Shown: one piece after another, positions 23,524 to 34,560 of the stretch
Numbering within the stretch: position 1 is the first letter of the stretch
Layout of the letters: every line of letters starts with the position of its first letter
Assembly (NCBI GenBank): GCA_021292105.1
Contig: CM037869.1
Span: 34,289,835-34,353,834 of the forward strand
Direction: 5' to 3'
Origin: Anadara kagoshimensis
Lineage: Eukaryota > Mollusca > Bivalvia > Arcoida > Arcidae
DNA length: 64,000 bases
Program-made: the position numbers and the translations under genes
Notes under the pieces: generated by a model
The model's input: the letters and a program-made list of their open reading frames with translations, nothing else
Databases searched by the model: none
What the model was told of the DNA's origin: nothing

Positions 23524-23714
23524 TGTTTTAACGTGTGCTACTTTTAATTTCCCGCTCTATATCTTGTTTACCTGTTTTAGGTATCAGTATGTCGTGTTCA
23601 TTGTAACGCTGGTAATATCAATTTTTGTAATTATATATTAATATATATTCAGTTACAATTTATCAATAAACCAAGTTGCAATTTCGTAAGTGGTTCCACA
23701 ACTAAAACCTGCAC

Positions 23715-23800
23715 TGACTGAGCACCTGGTCTCACTTGCCAGTTTTCAAAATTTTACTTTGTGTTTCGGTATGGATCGGTATGTTTGTTGGCAATTTCTC
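23715..23800 (+). mobile_element. Family C fragment
   Basis: GAGCACCTGGTCTCACTTGC, TTTTACTTTGTGTTTCGG and GGATCGGTATGTTTGTTGG; deleted between them relative to other copies. Confidence 0.65.
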
Positions 23801-23942
23801 TTTAGTTTCCAACTCAAAGTATTAAAATATCTGGCATATGCCATATAGTTAGAGAGATATTTTATATATTTCTAAACTACGCTACTTTAAAACATGCAAT
23901 TTTGCAAACCTTGTTTACCTTTTGATTTGCACGTATTACAAC

Positions 23943-24262
23943 CAGTTGTCTGGGAAGCTCAGTTGGTCGGTCACTCTCCTATAGTGCTCTGGGTCCTACC
24001 CTGCATTTTTCTCCTTCCTGTTACAGTTTGGTGGTCAACGTAAACTTTGTTAGTGTGGACTGGCAATTTCGGGCCGAATACAGCCCTTCTGAGGCAATTT
24101 GTGCAATATTTACCACTTAAAATCTTGGGAATCTAAAAAATAACAGGACAGGAATGTGTGGGTAGCTCGGTTGGTAGACTCGCCTATAGTGCGGGAGGTC
24201 CTTGGTTCGATCTCCGGCCCGACCCTTGCATTTCTCTCTCCCTCGTGTTACATTACAATAAA
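23943..24262 (+). mobile_element. Two tandem SINE S4 heads
   Basis: Copy 1 from about 23948 (CTGGGAAGCTCAGTTGGTCG, CTATAGTGCTCTGGGTCC) and copy 2 from about 24154 (GTGGGTAGCTCGGTTGGTAG, GTCCTTGGTTCGATCTCC). Copy 2 has clear box A and box B pol III motifs; copy 1 has lost most of box B. Both continue with the same body (CCCTGCATTTTTCTCC / CCTTGCATTTCTCTCT, GTTACA). Confidence 0.7.
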
Positions 24263-25285
24263 CAATTTATAAGCAGTCTAGCTATAACGTATATTAATGG
24301 AATTCTGAATCCGTAAAGAATACCATTTACTGTTTACACAATCAAATAAAGGGAAAAAACAATATTATAATGTTTGTTTGTTATATTGTCTACAATATAC
24401 AATTCGTCATAATTATATGGAAATGTAATTGTCTTGGTTATTTCTAAGTAATTGTCTAAAGACGGAACGTACCATTATCTTATTGACCCCATGTAATTTG
24501 TTCTGATCTTGGGCACAAATTATCGTTAATTTACTGTGAAATAGAAAGTATTGAAATTCCGGCATTCATCTTAAGCGCTCAAATCAAATTACGTCAATTT
24601 TTCTAAAAACCGCCAATTATTTTGTGACTTGAAGCTGAATGCTTCTAATAGAATTACTTGTATTCCAAGTTCATTTTGTCTTTCCCTTTTAGCATTCTAC
24701 AATCAACCAATGATTCTTCGGAGAAACTCATCCCTTTGAATAGTTAAATATCTTTGCAAATGGGATGAATTGAATGATAATGTGAGAAACTAAACGTTTA
24801 AATGGTTGGCATACAAATAAGACACTATGGATGAAAAACAAATTTACAAACACTAATTTAATATACTCTTATTTAGGGTTTAGTACCCAAAGCGATTTAA
24901 CAATTCATGACTTGGTTAATTGTTTCTTATTGAAGCCGGTAGAAAATTAAGTGTTTCTAACCCCCACATGTTTATTTTAATTTAAAATTATTAAATTTAG
25001 TTGATTTGACAAATTATCTTTAATTATGGCAATTTTGTATATTAATAAGCCCTGAAGGAAAAATTTGAAGGAACAGATCTGACAAATGAAACGGAATATT
25101 ATTTCAATGCTTGATGCAGTCTGTTTAAATCAAGCATTCTGCAAACATTTTGGTGATTATGAACGGCAAAACAATCTAAGGACTTATGCAATTGGTTTTG
25201 TAACACCTTTCTGAATTGAACATTTTATAATGGAAGGAGGTCGGTACGAAATTTTGAAAATCCGTTAGAAGCATACCTGTGCGAT
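24263..25285. other. Unassigned AT-rich stretch
   Basis: Nothing recognised. Confidence 0.5.
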
Positions 25286-26345
25286 GCTGAAAAATACAAG
25301 ATGGTTTTGTCCACTGACTCTAACCACAACACTAGATATATTTGTTTCCAATATTAACCAATATTCATCCATAGCCACCTCTGGGAATTTGAAATTAGTG
25401 GATTGGAAATAAGTAGTGGTGCTTTACGTCAAAGTCAAGATGTTTTCACTTATAATTATTCGGTTTTAGAATGGTGGGGTATCAGTACTCGAGAGTATAA
25501 CCGCAACACTATAGATATATTTGTTTCCCATATTAACCAATATCCATCCATAGCCACCTCTGGGGGTTTTGAAATCAGTGGATTGGAAATAAGTAGTGGT
25601 GCTTTACGTCAAAGTCAAGATGTTTTCACTTATAATTATTCGAACGGTCGGTTTTAGAATGGTGGGGTATCAGTACTCGAGGGTATAACCGCAACACTAG
25701 ATATATTTGTTTCCCATATTAACCAATATTCATCCATAGCCACCTCTGGAAATTTGAAATCAGTGGAGTGGAAAGGAGTAGTGGTGTTTTACGCCAAAGT
25801 CAAGATGCTTCGGTCGGTTTTAGAATGGTGGGGTATCAGTACTCGAGGGTATAACCGCAACACTAGATATATTTGTTTCCCATATTAACCAATATTCATC
25901 CATAGTTACCTCTGGAAATTTGAAATTAGTGGATTGGAAATAAGTAGTGGTGTTTTACGCCAAAGTCAAGATGTTTTCACTTATAATTATTCGAGGCGGT
26001 CGGCTATAGAATGTTGGGGTATCAGTACTCGAGAGTATAACCGCAACACTAGATATATTTGTTTCCCATATTAACCAATATTCATCCATAGCCACCTCTG
26101 GAAATTTGAAATCAGTGGAATGGAAAGGAGTAGTGGTGTTTTACGCCAAAGTCAAGATGCTTCGGTCGGTTTTAGAATGGTGGGGTATCAGTACTCGAGG
26201 GTATAACCACAACACTGGATATATTTGTATCCCATATTAACCAATATCCGCCCACCTCTGGGGATTTTGGAATCAGTGGAGTGGAATAGAGTATCCGTTT
26301 TTTCGCCCAAGTCAAGATTCTTTCACATATATAGAGGCGGTCAGT
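25286..26345. repeat. Tandem array with alternating long and short units
   Basis: Units begin CGGTTTTAGAATGG at 25461, 25649, 25815, 26001 and 26167, preceded by a partial unit from about 25286. Spacings are 188, 166, 186 and 166 bp. Long units keep TTTTCACTTATAATTATTCG before the junction; short units lack it and share GTGGAAAGGAGTAGTGG-type variants. This makes a higher-order dimer of about 352 bp. The 84-codon frame 25403-25657 reads through two units and is not considered a gene. Confidence 0.85.
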
Positions 26346-26520
26346 TCTGGGATGTTGGTGGAAACTAGTACTCGGAGAAAAGCACAGGCCTTTGGCAAGC
26401 CAGCTGACATACTTTCACACACTATGATCTGCGGTGCCCGAGAAGGATTCGAACATGGGAGGAAAGGCGGTATGATTCGTAAACTCGCATCTTAGACCAC
26501 TCGTCAACCGAGATCCCTTT
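26346..26520 (-). mobile_element. SINE S5, tRNA-Leu/Ser-like head
   Basis: Minus strand: GATCTCGGTTGACGAGTGGT (box A), CATGTTCGAATCCTTC (box B), then body GCACCGCAGATCATAG. It directly continues the tandem array, and the junction text (GTACTCGGAGAAAAG) resembles the unit text GTACTCGAGAGTATA, so the array may have grown from this SINE's tail. Confidence 0.65.
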
Positions 26521-26663
26521 ATAATCAATGAGCTGCTTCTATATTGCATTTGTGTCTCTTGTTCTAGCTTACCTTAGCTATTGCAGTGTTTCCAACAACG
26601 AGCTACTTGAACTCTCTGGTATTTGTGATATTAGGAGATGCAGATTAACTAGTTAAGTTTTTG

Positions 26664-26826
26664 GCAGGTGTAGCTTGCTAGACAGGAGGTGCTTACCCTT
26701 CCGGAGCACCCGGCCTCATTTCCCTGGTGGAAGTTCACGTGTCTAACCTAACTTGTCAGTTCCAAAGTTTTTACTTTGCTTCTTGATTGTGATTCGGACA
26801 TAGATAAGTATGTTTGTTTTTTGATT
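26664..26826 (+). mobile_element. Family C copy, 3' half with core
   Basis: GACAGGAGGTGCTTACCCTT, CCGGAGCACCCGGCCTCA, GTGGAAGTTCACGTG, TTTTTACTTTGCTTCTTG and GTATGTTTGTTTTTTGATTA are all present. GGTGCT and AGCACC can form a small hairpin. Confidence 0.85.
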
Positions 26827-27850
26827 ATACAAAATTTATTCTAAGCTTATGCCATGGGTAGAAAAAATATGAATCTTGATTAATTTTAGTAGTAGTTTGT
26901 TGGGCTTAAACTTAGAAGGTCTCACTGTCTTGGTTCAAATCAAACTTTCCCCTGAAAGTTTGCCATTTCACTTGCCGGGTGCTCACTTATACGCCAGGCC
27001 CCAAAAATGTCACCCAAGTCAGGTTCTAAGCTACTTAAATAAGGCGGTCCAAAAGAAACTGAAATTCAATAGATTTAAATTGATAGTTGACCACATCCTG
27101 GTTTATGGACAGTAAATTGATTTAAAGGCTTTAGGGCAGTTTTAAGAACTGACTCGGGTACTTCAAATTCTAAATTCTCATTTTTACACACAGAATCAAA
27201 GTACTGATGGCGTAGATTTCCACTTAACTGATTGCCTTTCTGGAGGTGCATGTTTATTTCATTTATTTTACTTGAAACACAATATTGAAGTTAAAATATG
27301 ACATAACACAGAAGTAAGAGAATTAGGTCAGATATGAATTGTAAGTTTCCATATGCATAAAATGTATGTACTCCCCAATATGAGATGCTACACATATCAA
27401 TATTTATATCTTGATTGCACGGTGGGTCAATGATGTTAAAAAATTAGATTTAAAACAAATATAGACATTTTAAGGGCTTTTAAACTGCCAATTTTTTATA
27501 TGTGCACCTTTATTTCCTTTGACAAAAATTATTATCGCATAAAATAGTAATATACACGTTGGATTGACTTCATATGTAGATGCCTACATGTCAAAGATTC
27601 CAGTACTAACAATTATTTGACTTACGTGTTTTTCAGCATCCATTGTGTTTGGGCTTTTGATATATTAAAACACACACACGCACATGCACACCGTCTATAA
27701 ATAGCCTTGTTGGGTCATATGATCTAAAAATTAGTCAGCTATTGCCAATAGACATATTCTAGTTTTCTCTAGATATGTGGTTTCCACCAATCCAGAACTG
27801 ACTGTCTCATTATAAAATTATGACATTAAACATTATTATTCTACTCAAAT
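26827..27850. other. Unassigned stretch
   Basis: A 79-codon frame at 26876-27115 has no recognisable domain. A short (AC)n tract lies at 27669-27692. No shared repeats recognised. Confidence 0.45.
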
Positions 27851-28700
27851 CGCCGCGGTAGCTCAGTTGTTAGAGTGCTCTCTCCATAAGTGGGAAGTAT
27901 TGGATTCCAAACCCAAGACTTGAAGGTGGGTAATGGGTGCTCTTTCGCCAAGCACTCAGCATTACGAAATAAAAGTCATGTTTATTTGTGATAGGAACTT
28001 AGGCTTCATGTCACAGTAGACTTGGCATCAGGGGCGTAGCCAGAAAAGAATGACTGTGCAAGTCCGATGGCAAAGACATCACACTCGTGTGTAGACGCCT
28101 TCACTCTAGGTGGAAGGAGTCGGAGAAATTTTGAAAATATGGAGCCAATATCTGAATTCTTATAGGGCCTCGATTTAATTTATCTTTAGAAGCTAGAAAC
28201 TGAAATTGTTACCAAAAGCTGAGGATGTCATTAAAAGTTCTCAGTTAAGGCTTCCATCCCACATATCTGCAGTAGTAATTTCATCTGGGTCTTGGTATTT
28301 GGGTTCACATGCATTTGAGGAAAATGTTCACCTATGAACTGAACTGATTGGCTTATCACTACTAGACTAAGAGTGAGACGAAATTTGTGGCTATGTTTTT
28401 GATTTGAAAAATATCTTTGTGAATTATTTATTCTTTAAATGATTCAAAGAAAAAAAAATAATCCACTGTTTGTAACTTTCGCAATATAATAATTTTGTTT
28501 GTCATTTGTACCAAATGGCTGATTGGATTAATGTTTTTAAAAGATATTTTTTAAAAAATCATGTGCAAGCACAGGATTATTTGCTAATATGCACGCTACG
28601 ACACTGGACATGATAAAGAACCCTGCGTAATAATGCCATCAGTGCAACATACAGACAAGATTTCTACACCTTTGTCTACAGCTTCCGATGTCTAGATATA
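27851..28700 (+). mobile_element. SINE S1 split by a DNA element
   Basis: Head CGCCGCGGTAGCTCAGTTGT (box A) with an eroded box B, then AAGACTTGAAGGTGGG, GCCAAGCACTCAGCA and TTCATGTCACAGTAGACTTG up to about 28028. The S1 text resumes at about 28608 (CATGATAAAGAACCCTG, ATGCCATCAGTGCAACATAC, ATTTCTACACCTTTG). The interval 28029-28606 is foreign. Confidence 0.75.
28029..28606. mobile_element. Non-autonomous DNA transposon inserted in SINE S1
   Basis: Left end CAGGGGCGTAGCCAG and right end (inverted) CAGTGTCGTAGCGTG agree at most positions, giving imperfect terminal inverted repeats of about 15 bp. CAG(T/G)GGCGTAGC-type ends are common among hAT-like and related DNA transposons. About 578 bp, no transposase frame. 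The target duplication is unclear (CTTGGCAT on the left, CTGGACAT near the right end). Confidence 0.6.
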
Positions 28701-28740
28701 AGTGGCAATCATAATTGTAAAAACAATAAAATTTTGTTAA

Positions 28741-28880
28741 TGTGACCATTTGTATACAGACCACCTGTCTTTTAAGACCACTGTTTTATGGGCAATTGCT
28801 TTATATTTCAACCAAAAAGAACATCTGTATATAAGCCAATTGTCTAAAGAAGTCCCAAAGGTCGTTTTTTATATGTAGGT
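28741..28880. mobile_element. Degenerate family B-like element
   Basis: TATACAGACCACCTGTCTTT, AAGACCACTGTTTTATGG and CTGTATATAAGCC recall the two-ended 'AAAGGCCACC' text of family B, but the CAGTCAAACC ends are lost. Weak assignment. Confidence 0.35.
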
Positions 28881-30259
28881 TTTAATGTCTGTTAGCTTTA
28901 CATTTGTTTTAAAAGTTGTGTTACAAATTGAATATTTACCATTTAAAAAAAAATTAAATCTGAAATCCAGTTTAAAGTGTTACCTGTGTAACAGTAAAAT
29001 ATATCAATGGTCAACTTTAAATGTTTATTTAAATCCTAGTTAAGAGAGATGTATTGTCATCAAATTACCACTGAAGGTAAAGGGTTAAATGTAGCATGAA
29101 ATTGATTTTTACACGCCCCTTTTTCAAAGTTGGGGCCTGTCGTATAAGTGTGCTCTGGTGTAATAAAGCAGATTTTTTATTGACCTCCAAACACTATTAT
29201 GCAACACCACTACGCTCCACTCATGTATTTCAGTAAGTTCCACAAGACAGACAGTTCCTGTAAAGTTAGATGCAAAAATGTTTAAAATCAATTTGAAAAC
29301 TAATAGAATTTTTAATTTTGATGAATTTATAATTGTGCGTCATTTGTACTAATTTTTGACATATTGTGTATTCCTTTTCCCGTCATTTTGTTGCCTAAGT
29401 TCGAATTCCAGTTTGTCATTTCGCGAGTGGAAGGTCGATGGTTTTATCCGATTACTCAGGGTTCCTCCACCATCACAGAACTGCTTCAATACAAGTAAAA
29501 AGAGTGATGATTAGGCCTCAAAGACCTCCAACACCATTACCCTTTCCACTTCGCTCCACTTTTATATTTCAGTAAATTCTATAAATTAAACAGTTCTGTT
29601 AATTAAGTTGCAAAAATGTTAAAAACCAAATTAAGAATTAAAAAAAAAGAAGAAGATTTTTGAAAACTAATTAGTAGTGCGTCATTTGGACTATTTTTGA
29701 CACAGCGTGTACTTAACTTAATTCCCAGTCATTTTGTCCCCTAGGTTAGAATTTCATATGGGCAGATCTTGTCACGTTTCGCGAAAAATTGTCAGTTCTG
29801 TTGCCGAATGTCGGTTTTTATCCGGTTACACCTGTTTCCTCAATTATCACATCAACGACAGCCTCGAAAATGTTGATAGGAATTCAAATACCATTACTCC
29901 ACTCTACTTTAATGATGTTATATTTCAGTAAATTCCATAAAACATGCAGTTTCTGCAAAAATGTTAAAAATGGAATTAAAAAATTAAAAGAAATTTGATG
30001 AATTTTTATTTGTACGTCAATTGTGCTATTATTTGACATAATTGTGTATTCCTTTCTGCTTCATTTTGTTGATAAGGTTTGAACTCCTGTTTGTCATTTC
30101 GCGAGTGGAATATCGGTGGTTTTATTCGGATATTCTGATTTTCTCCACTATCACAGAACTATCTCGATATAAGTGAAAGAGTGATGATTAGACTTCAAAC
30201 ATAACCCCATTCCACTTCGCCCCACTCATATATTTCAAAAAGTTCCGTTAAGTTAGATA

Positions 30260-30301
30260 CACTACTGATGAGGAATTGTGTTCTGAAACGGCCGTCTAGT
30301 G
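30260..30301 (+). ncRNA. Hammerhead ribozyme in D3, core intact
   Basis: CACTA, core CTGATGA (30265-30271), stem II GGAAT-TGT-GTTCT (with two G-U pairs), GAAA (30285-30288), CGGCCGTC, then TAGTG. The core is intact and stem I is reduced to 5 bp because the copy starts there. The G-U changes preserve stem II pairing. Confidence 0.85.
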
Positions 30302-30317
30302 CTGTAAAATTAAAACG

Positions 30318-30576
30318 GGCCCCAGTTTCACAATCATTCCTTAGCTAAGATTTTCCTTAATTTAAATCTTGCAAAATTTCAAATCTTCATAATTTTATTA
30401 AATTTCGAAATATTCCAGAATTTAAGATGTCATTTTTAAAATTACTTCTAGATTAAAACATTTGCATTTAGTTTTGATAAAAATATTCATCAGTAGTTCC
30501 AAAAAGAGATTACCAAAATTTGCTAAATTTAAGTTAAGGAAAATCTTGGTTAAGGAATGATTGTGAAACCGGGACC
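30318..30576. mobile_element. Family E element, complete, inside D3
   Basis: Left end GGCCCCAGTTTCACAATCAT and right end (inverted) GGTCCCGGTTTCACAATCAT; the inverted repeats continue through CCTTAGC...AAGATTTTCCTTAA for about 45 bp. 259 bp, non-coding. The two halves of D3 join correctly if it is removed. Confidence 0.85.
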
Positions 30577-30720
30577 TGGTATAATATGTAATACAGAAAT
30601 GTTTAAATATCAAATTAAGAATTAAAAATTAAAATAATTTTGATTAATTATAAGTTGTACGTCATTTGGACTATTTTTGACATCTTGCGTATTTCCTTTC
30701 TTCCTCATTTGTATTATTTT

Positions 30721-31566
30721 ACACAAAGTGTTCATTCTTCCTCAACTTTCCATTATTCCAATTACATTTTTTTTATTTTGTTAATTCTGAAATGAATTTG
30801 ATTTTAGGCTCATAGTAGGGGATTGTTCTATTAATTTAGTTATATGAAGAATTAAAGAATGAGTTAGAAAAGAAAAAAAAAACCTTATTAAAGAAAACAA
30901 ACAGCGTAATACAGTCTTCTATTATTCCTTATAAATTAAAAGACTCGAGTTGGTGTTGTAACGTATTAATTTCAAATTAACTAAGAAAAAGCGTGTGAAA
31001 TTGCATAAAGTTTAATTGAAAATTTAATAGATTTCCTTAGAAATCATTCATTTTAGAATAAAAAAAACTGTTTAAAAAAGCTATGCAGGTCAAAATGAAA
31101 CCAATGAAGGAAATAAAGGAATAAGAAAACATGTTTAGTTATAATTCACGGGGAGAAAATGAGTAGCGAGGTTTTTATGTCAAAATAAAGCCTTATAATA
31201 TCAACAAACTTCATCAAATGGTATTTGTTCAAGAAGCCTTGTCACATAATATCATTACAAATCTTATTATCTCTTAGTGTTGTATAGATTCATTCCATTA
31301 TCAACCTCTATCAATCCTAAATTAAACAACGTGGTATTTTTACGTTGATTAAAACGCAAGAAAACAACAAGAGAGAATTCTGTTTCTATATTCATTAATC
31401 TTGCAAAGGCGATTATTTGATAAATATCAATCTATTGTAGAATTTCTTTTGGCTGCTTAGGAAATAAGACAAAATACTGAATGGATATTTTTAGTGAATA
31501 AAGTCGGATTTATCAAACCAGCTGATATTGTCTGTCTTCTCCGGCTCGGATTTTATCCATTGTTGC
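30721..31566. other. Unassigned AT-rich stretch
   Basis: Nothing recognised. Confidence 0.5.
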
Positions 31567-31772
31567 TGTACAGACCTGTCGAAAGTTTAACACTATGCAA
31601 ACAAATTAGTGTCGAATTGGCAGCTCAACTTGGCTATATCTCGACAGCTTTTTGGCAGCTTTTTTCTATCTCTTGGTAGCTGCTTATCCATAGATCAGCC
31701 ACTTGACAGCCTAACTTTCAATCCTTTTTTGTTAAGCTCAGTGTTAAGCTTTCGACAGGTCTTTACCGTATA
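31567..31772. mobile_element. Family A, complete copy
   Basis: TGTACAGACCTGTCGAAAG at the left, CGACAGGTCTTTACCG then TA at the right; interior CTCGACAGCTTTTTGGCAGC and CCACTTGACAGCC. The chance frame 31494-31679 overlaps it. Confidence 0.8.
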
Positions 31773-32310
31773 GCCTGTTTTTGTTTAATATTAAGGGCTT
31801 TATTTTCTATTAAGTTCATTTCTTTCATTAATCCTTTTTACTTATCCTTAGACATCTGATGTTCGGAAGTGTCCTTACCAAAGCAACAAAAATAATTTGT
31901 TCATCTTAAATACATCTATGAAGAAAACGGAAACAAAACCGGAGATTCCGTAGGCTAAATGCGTTGTATTCGCTTTTGTGACAAATTAAAAGACCTCACA
32001 AACAATGTTTTTAATGAGAAATTCTGGAAACGCAATCTGTTATTTGTACGATTCAGGTGTGATTCGGGCATTTTAGATGTATCAATGTCGAGAGCATATA
32101 ATTCTTATCAATTAGGAACAAAAATTTTATTCATTTGGGAGTCCGTCTCTACGGTGCTCTTTATTGAATTCTCTTCAAACCTTAAGGGAAATTTTCCATA
32201 ACTTGTGTCATTTATTTCTTTTTAGTTTCACACAATATCACATGTTTTTGAACTAATTGTGGTATTACAAAAATAACTTTTTCTCTTATAAATTAGTTTA
32301 GTTTATGAAA
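31773..32310. other. Unassigned stretch
   Basis: An 80-codon frame at 31959-32201 has no recognisable domain. No repeats recognised. Confidence 0.45.
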
Positions 32311-32315
32311 AGATC

Positions 32316-32346
<31 letters not shown>

Positions 32347-32429
32347 TAGACAATAAAATAAATAATACATGTTATAATAATAATAATAATAATATTAATG
32401 ATGATGACAATAAAATAAATAATACATGT

Positions 32430-32470
<41 letters not shown>

Positions 32471-32520
32471 AATGTAATAATAATATTAATGATGGTGACA
32501 ATAAAATAAATAATACATGT

Positions 32521-32551
<31 letters not shown>

Positions 32552-32619
32552 TAATAATAATAATAATACAATGTAATAATAATATTAATGATGGTGACAA
32601 TAAAATAAATAATACATGT

Positions 32620-32663
<44 letters not shown>

Positions 32664-32737
32664 AATGTAATAATAATATTAATGATGGTGACAATAAAAT
32701 AAATAATACATGTTATAATAATAATAGTAATAATTCA
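32311..32737. repeat. (TAA)n microsatellite organised as a minisatellite
   Basis: (AAT)n tracts of varying length alternate with a conserved linker (ACAATGTAATAATAATATTA then ATGATGGTGACAATAAAATA then AATAATACATGTTATAATAA). The linker recurs about four times. The isoleucine-rich minus frames (32298-32694) are artefacts. Confidence 0.9.
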
Positions 32738-32873
32738 AAAATCTCATTGCAAATATCATCAATTTGAAAAAATGGATTGTAAAAATATATGTTTAAAATG
32801 TTTCTTTATTTTTTTCTTACTTTATAATCAGTGGTCCTTATGCGTTTGTCTTTTTTCGTCTTGTTGGAGTGGA

Positions 32874-32965
32874 AAGTACAGACATGTCGAAAGTTTAACT
32901 TAGAGGTAACAAAAGGAATCAAAGTTGACTGCCGAGTGGCTGAGATATATATTGATAGCTAGTTG
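32874..32965. mobile_element. Family A fragment (left end)
   Basis: AGTACAGACATGTCGAAAG then AAAGTTGACTGCCGAGTGGC; right end missing. Confidence 0.7.
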
Positions 32966-34560
32966 TCGCCGGATTCATATTAGTAGATTTTTTTACAAAT
33001 TAGTCATTTTCACAATTAAATTTTAAATAAATTTTCCGAATTTCATTTATCAACTAATTAGATTAGTTTTATTTCGATAATATTACGATTTATTTCAGGC
33101 TAGAATGAAACAAAAATAATTAAAGAAATATAATGAGTTACGGTAAGCAAGAAATATTATGTAAATGTTAAGAGATCGTTAAATAATTTACTTATGTTCT
33201 TACGATTACGTATTCCGGATCCGTTTTTCATCTTCAAAGCAATATTTTCATAACCTTTATCATAACCGTTTATTTGTTTATTTATTTATCTAGTTTATAG
33301 AAAATAATTAAAAACATCTTAAAAAGAAACGTGTCGTGGTTTTGCACGTGCATAAGGGTTGCAATTTGACATCGTTAATCATTTTATGTATCTTAATTTT
33401 CAATTTATTAGTTCAATGCACGGCCCGCTCCCCGCGGGATACTACTATTTCGTCTCTGATTTCTTTTATTTTGGCGCGGAACAGCTCGTGCAGTTATGGA
33501 ATAATCATTTTCAAGGTTATAGGTGGCCTTTATTTGCTCGTGATTTTCAATTTTCCATAACGTACACACAGACAGAATATCGCTTAATAAAATCAGAATA
33601 GAAGATTTGTCAAGATGATAAAATCATTTCAATAAGATGTTGTATATGTATTCATTTTAATTATTCGTATAACATGTACGACTTAAGCAAACTCCATGGT
33701 GCAGGTCATGGGGATGTCGTAGAAATGCTCTCGTTTTTATTCCTCTTTTTTACCTCCCCTATATGATATCAAATGATTCAATTACTTTTTTGATCTTATT
33801 TTCTCATGAAAATGTAATTCACATGCTTTTGTGTGTGTTTTTCTTTCTTTTTCATAAACGATAAAACATATTTCTTTTTTCTTTATAAAAATTTGATGCA
33901 TTTTTGTATCACAATCTACCGCAGTGCTTGTTTTAACAATGAGTTATGGCATTCCAAGACGCATTTTTTGTTTCGGTAAGAAACTATCAAATTTCATGTC
34001 AAATGACATTGCCTACTGTCGCAAACACTTTTTACTATTATCAATTTCAATAATTTCACACTTTCATTGGGAATTTATTTTCTTAGTTTTATGCGATAAC
34101 CGTTCAGATCGCACGTGAAATGTTTCACCATGATTCACTTCCTGGGTAAATAAAGCATGAAATTGATCATGATGTGCACGAGCACGGTTTCCGGTTCATT
34201 TCAAGTGTCAATTTTCTTAATAGAGCTATCGTTTTATAAAAGGGTTAATCTTATAATTCTTAAAGATATGAAAGCACTCGCTGATAATTATTTTACATGT
34301 TTTCTGCCACACCGAGGAGGTTAAAATTATTTTACAAGTTCTTTGCCACACCGATGGAGTTAATAGAAAATGTTGCAAATCCTACTTCATATTATATAAT
34401 GTCCCTGTCTGAAAGATTCAAAAGATTCAATATCAATATATAGACAAAATCATTTTTGTCGTCAACGTCCCTTTTTATTGATGGTCGCTGAATGTAACTG
34501 AAACACAAACTAAATATTTTATATTCAAATCAAGATTGTGTCTTTACATGCTGTTACTCC
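32966..34560. other. Unassigned AT-rich stretch
   Basis: Overlapping 74- and 80-codon frames at 33336-33601 have no recognisable domain or splice context. A short duplicated phrase (AATTATTTTACA...GCCACACCGA, about 34285 and 34324) occurs. No other features recognised. Confidence 0.45.

Larger units (their letters stand above)
22540..23640. repeat. Segmental direct duplication, about 478-bp spacing
   Basis: 22560-22715 and 23038-23190 are nearly identical (GGTATAAATTGGTTTTAAAC, ACACCCAATTATTATGCCTT, TAATAAAATATCACTTTTAA). Weaker similarity resumes at about 22775 and 23540 (GCTCTATCTTGTTT, GTATGT). The second copy is interrupted by the family D element at 23263-23523, so the duplication predates that insertion. 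Confidence 0.7.
30260..30594 (+). mobile_element. Family D copy, strongly 5'-truncated and split (D3)
   Basis: Only the last part of family D is present: it begins within hammerhead stem I at 30260 and runs to GCTGTAAAATTAAAAC (30316), then continues after the family E insertion as TGGTATAATATGTA (30577-30590). ATAC occurs on both sides (30257-30260 and 30591-30594), a possible 4-bp target duplication. The host unit text (GTTAGATGCAAAAATG elsewhere) is split here. Confidence 0.75.
29183..30720 (+). repeat. Tandem array of about 310-350 bp units with SINE S2-type tail
   Basis: CACTACGCTCCACTC-type text recurs at about 29205, 29551, 29902 and 30214, and the 'TTTTTGACAT...GTGTATTCCTTT' block at about 29354, 29698, 30036 and 30680. 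Units contain TTTCGCGAGTGGAAGGTCG and CCACCATCACAGAACTG, the S2 SINE tail, so the array is a SINE-tail derivative. The fourth unit is broken by a family D copy that is itself broken by family E. Confidence 0.75.

Noticed and set aside
24154-24225. Possible tRNA gene
   Set aside because: tRNA-like promoter boxes but no closing acceptor arm; a second diverged copy 200 bp upstream shows it is a SINE head.
25403-25657. 84-codon frame with an internal repeat of 27 residues
   Set aside because: The repeat follows the DNA tandem unit, and other units break the frame; nothing suggests selection on the protein.
32298-32694. Isoleucine/tyrosine-rich minus-strand frames
   Set aside because: They are translations of the (TAA)n microsatellite.
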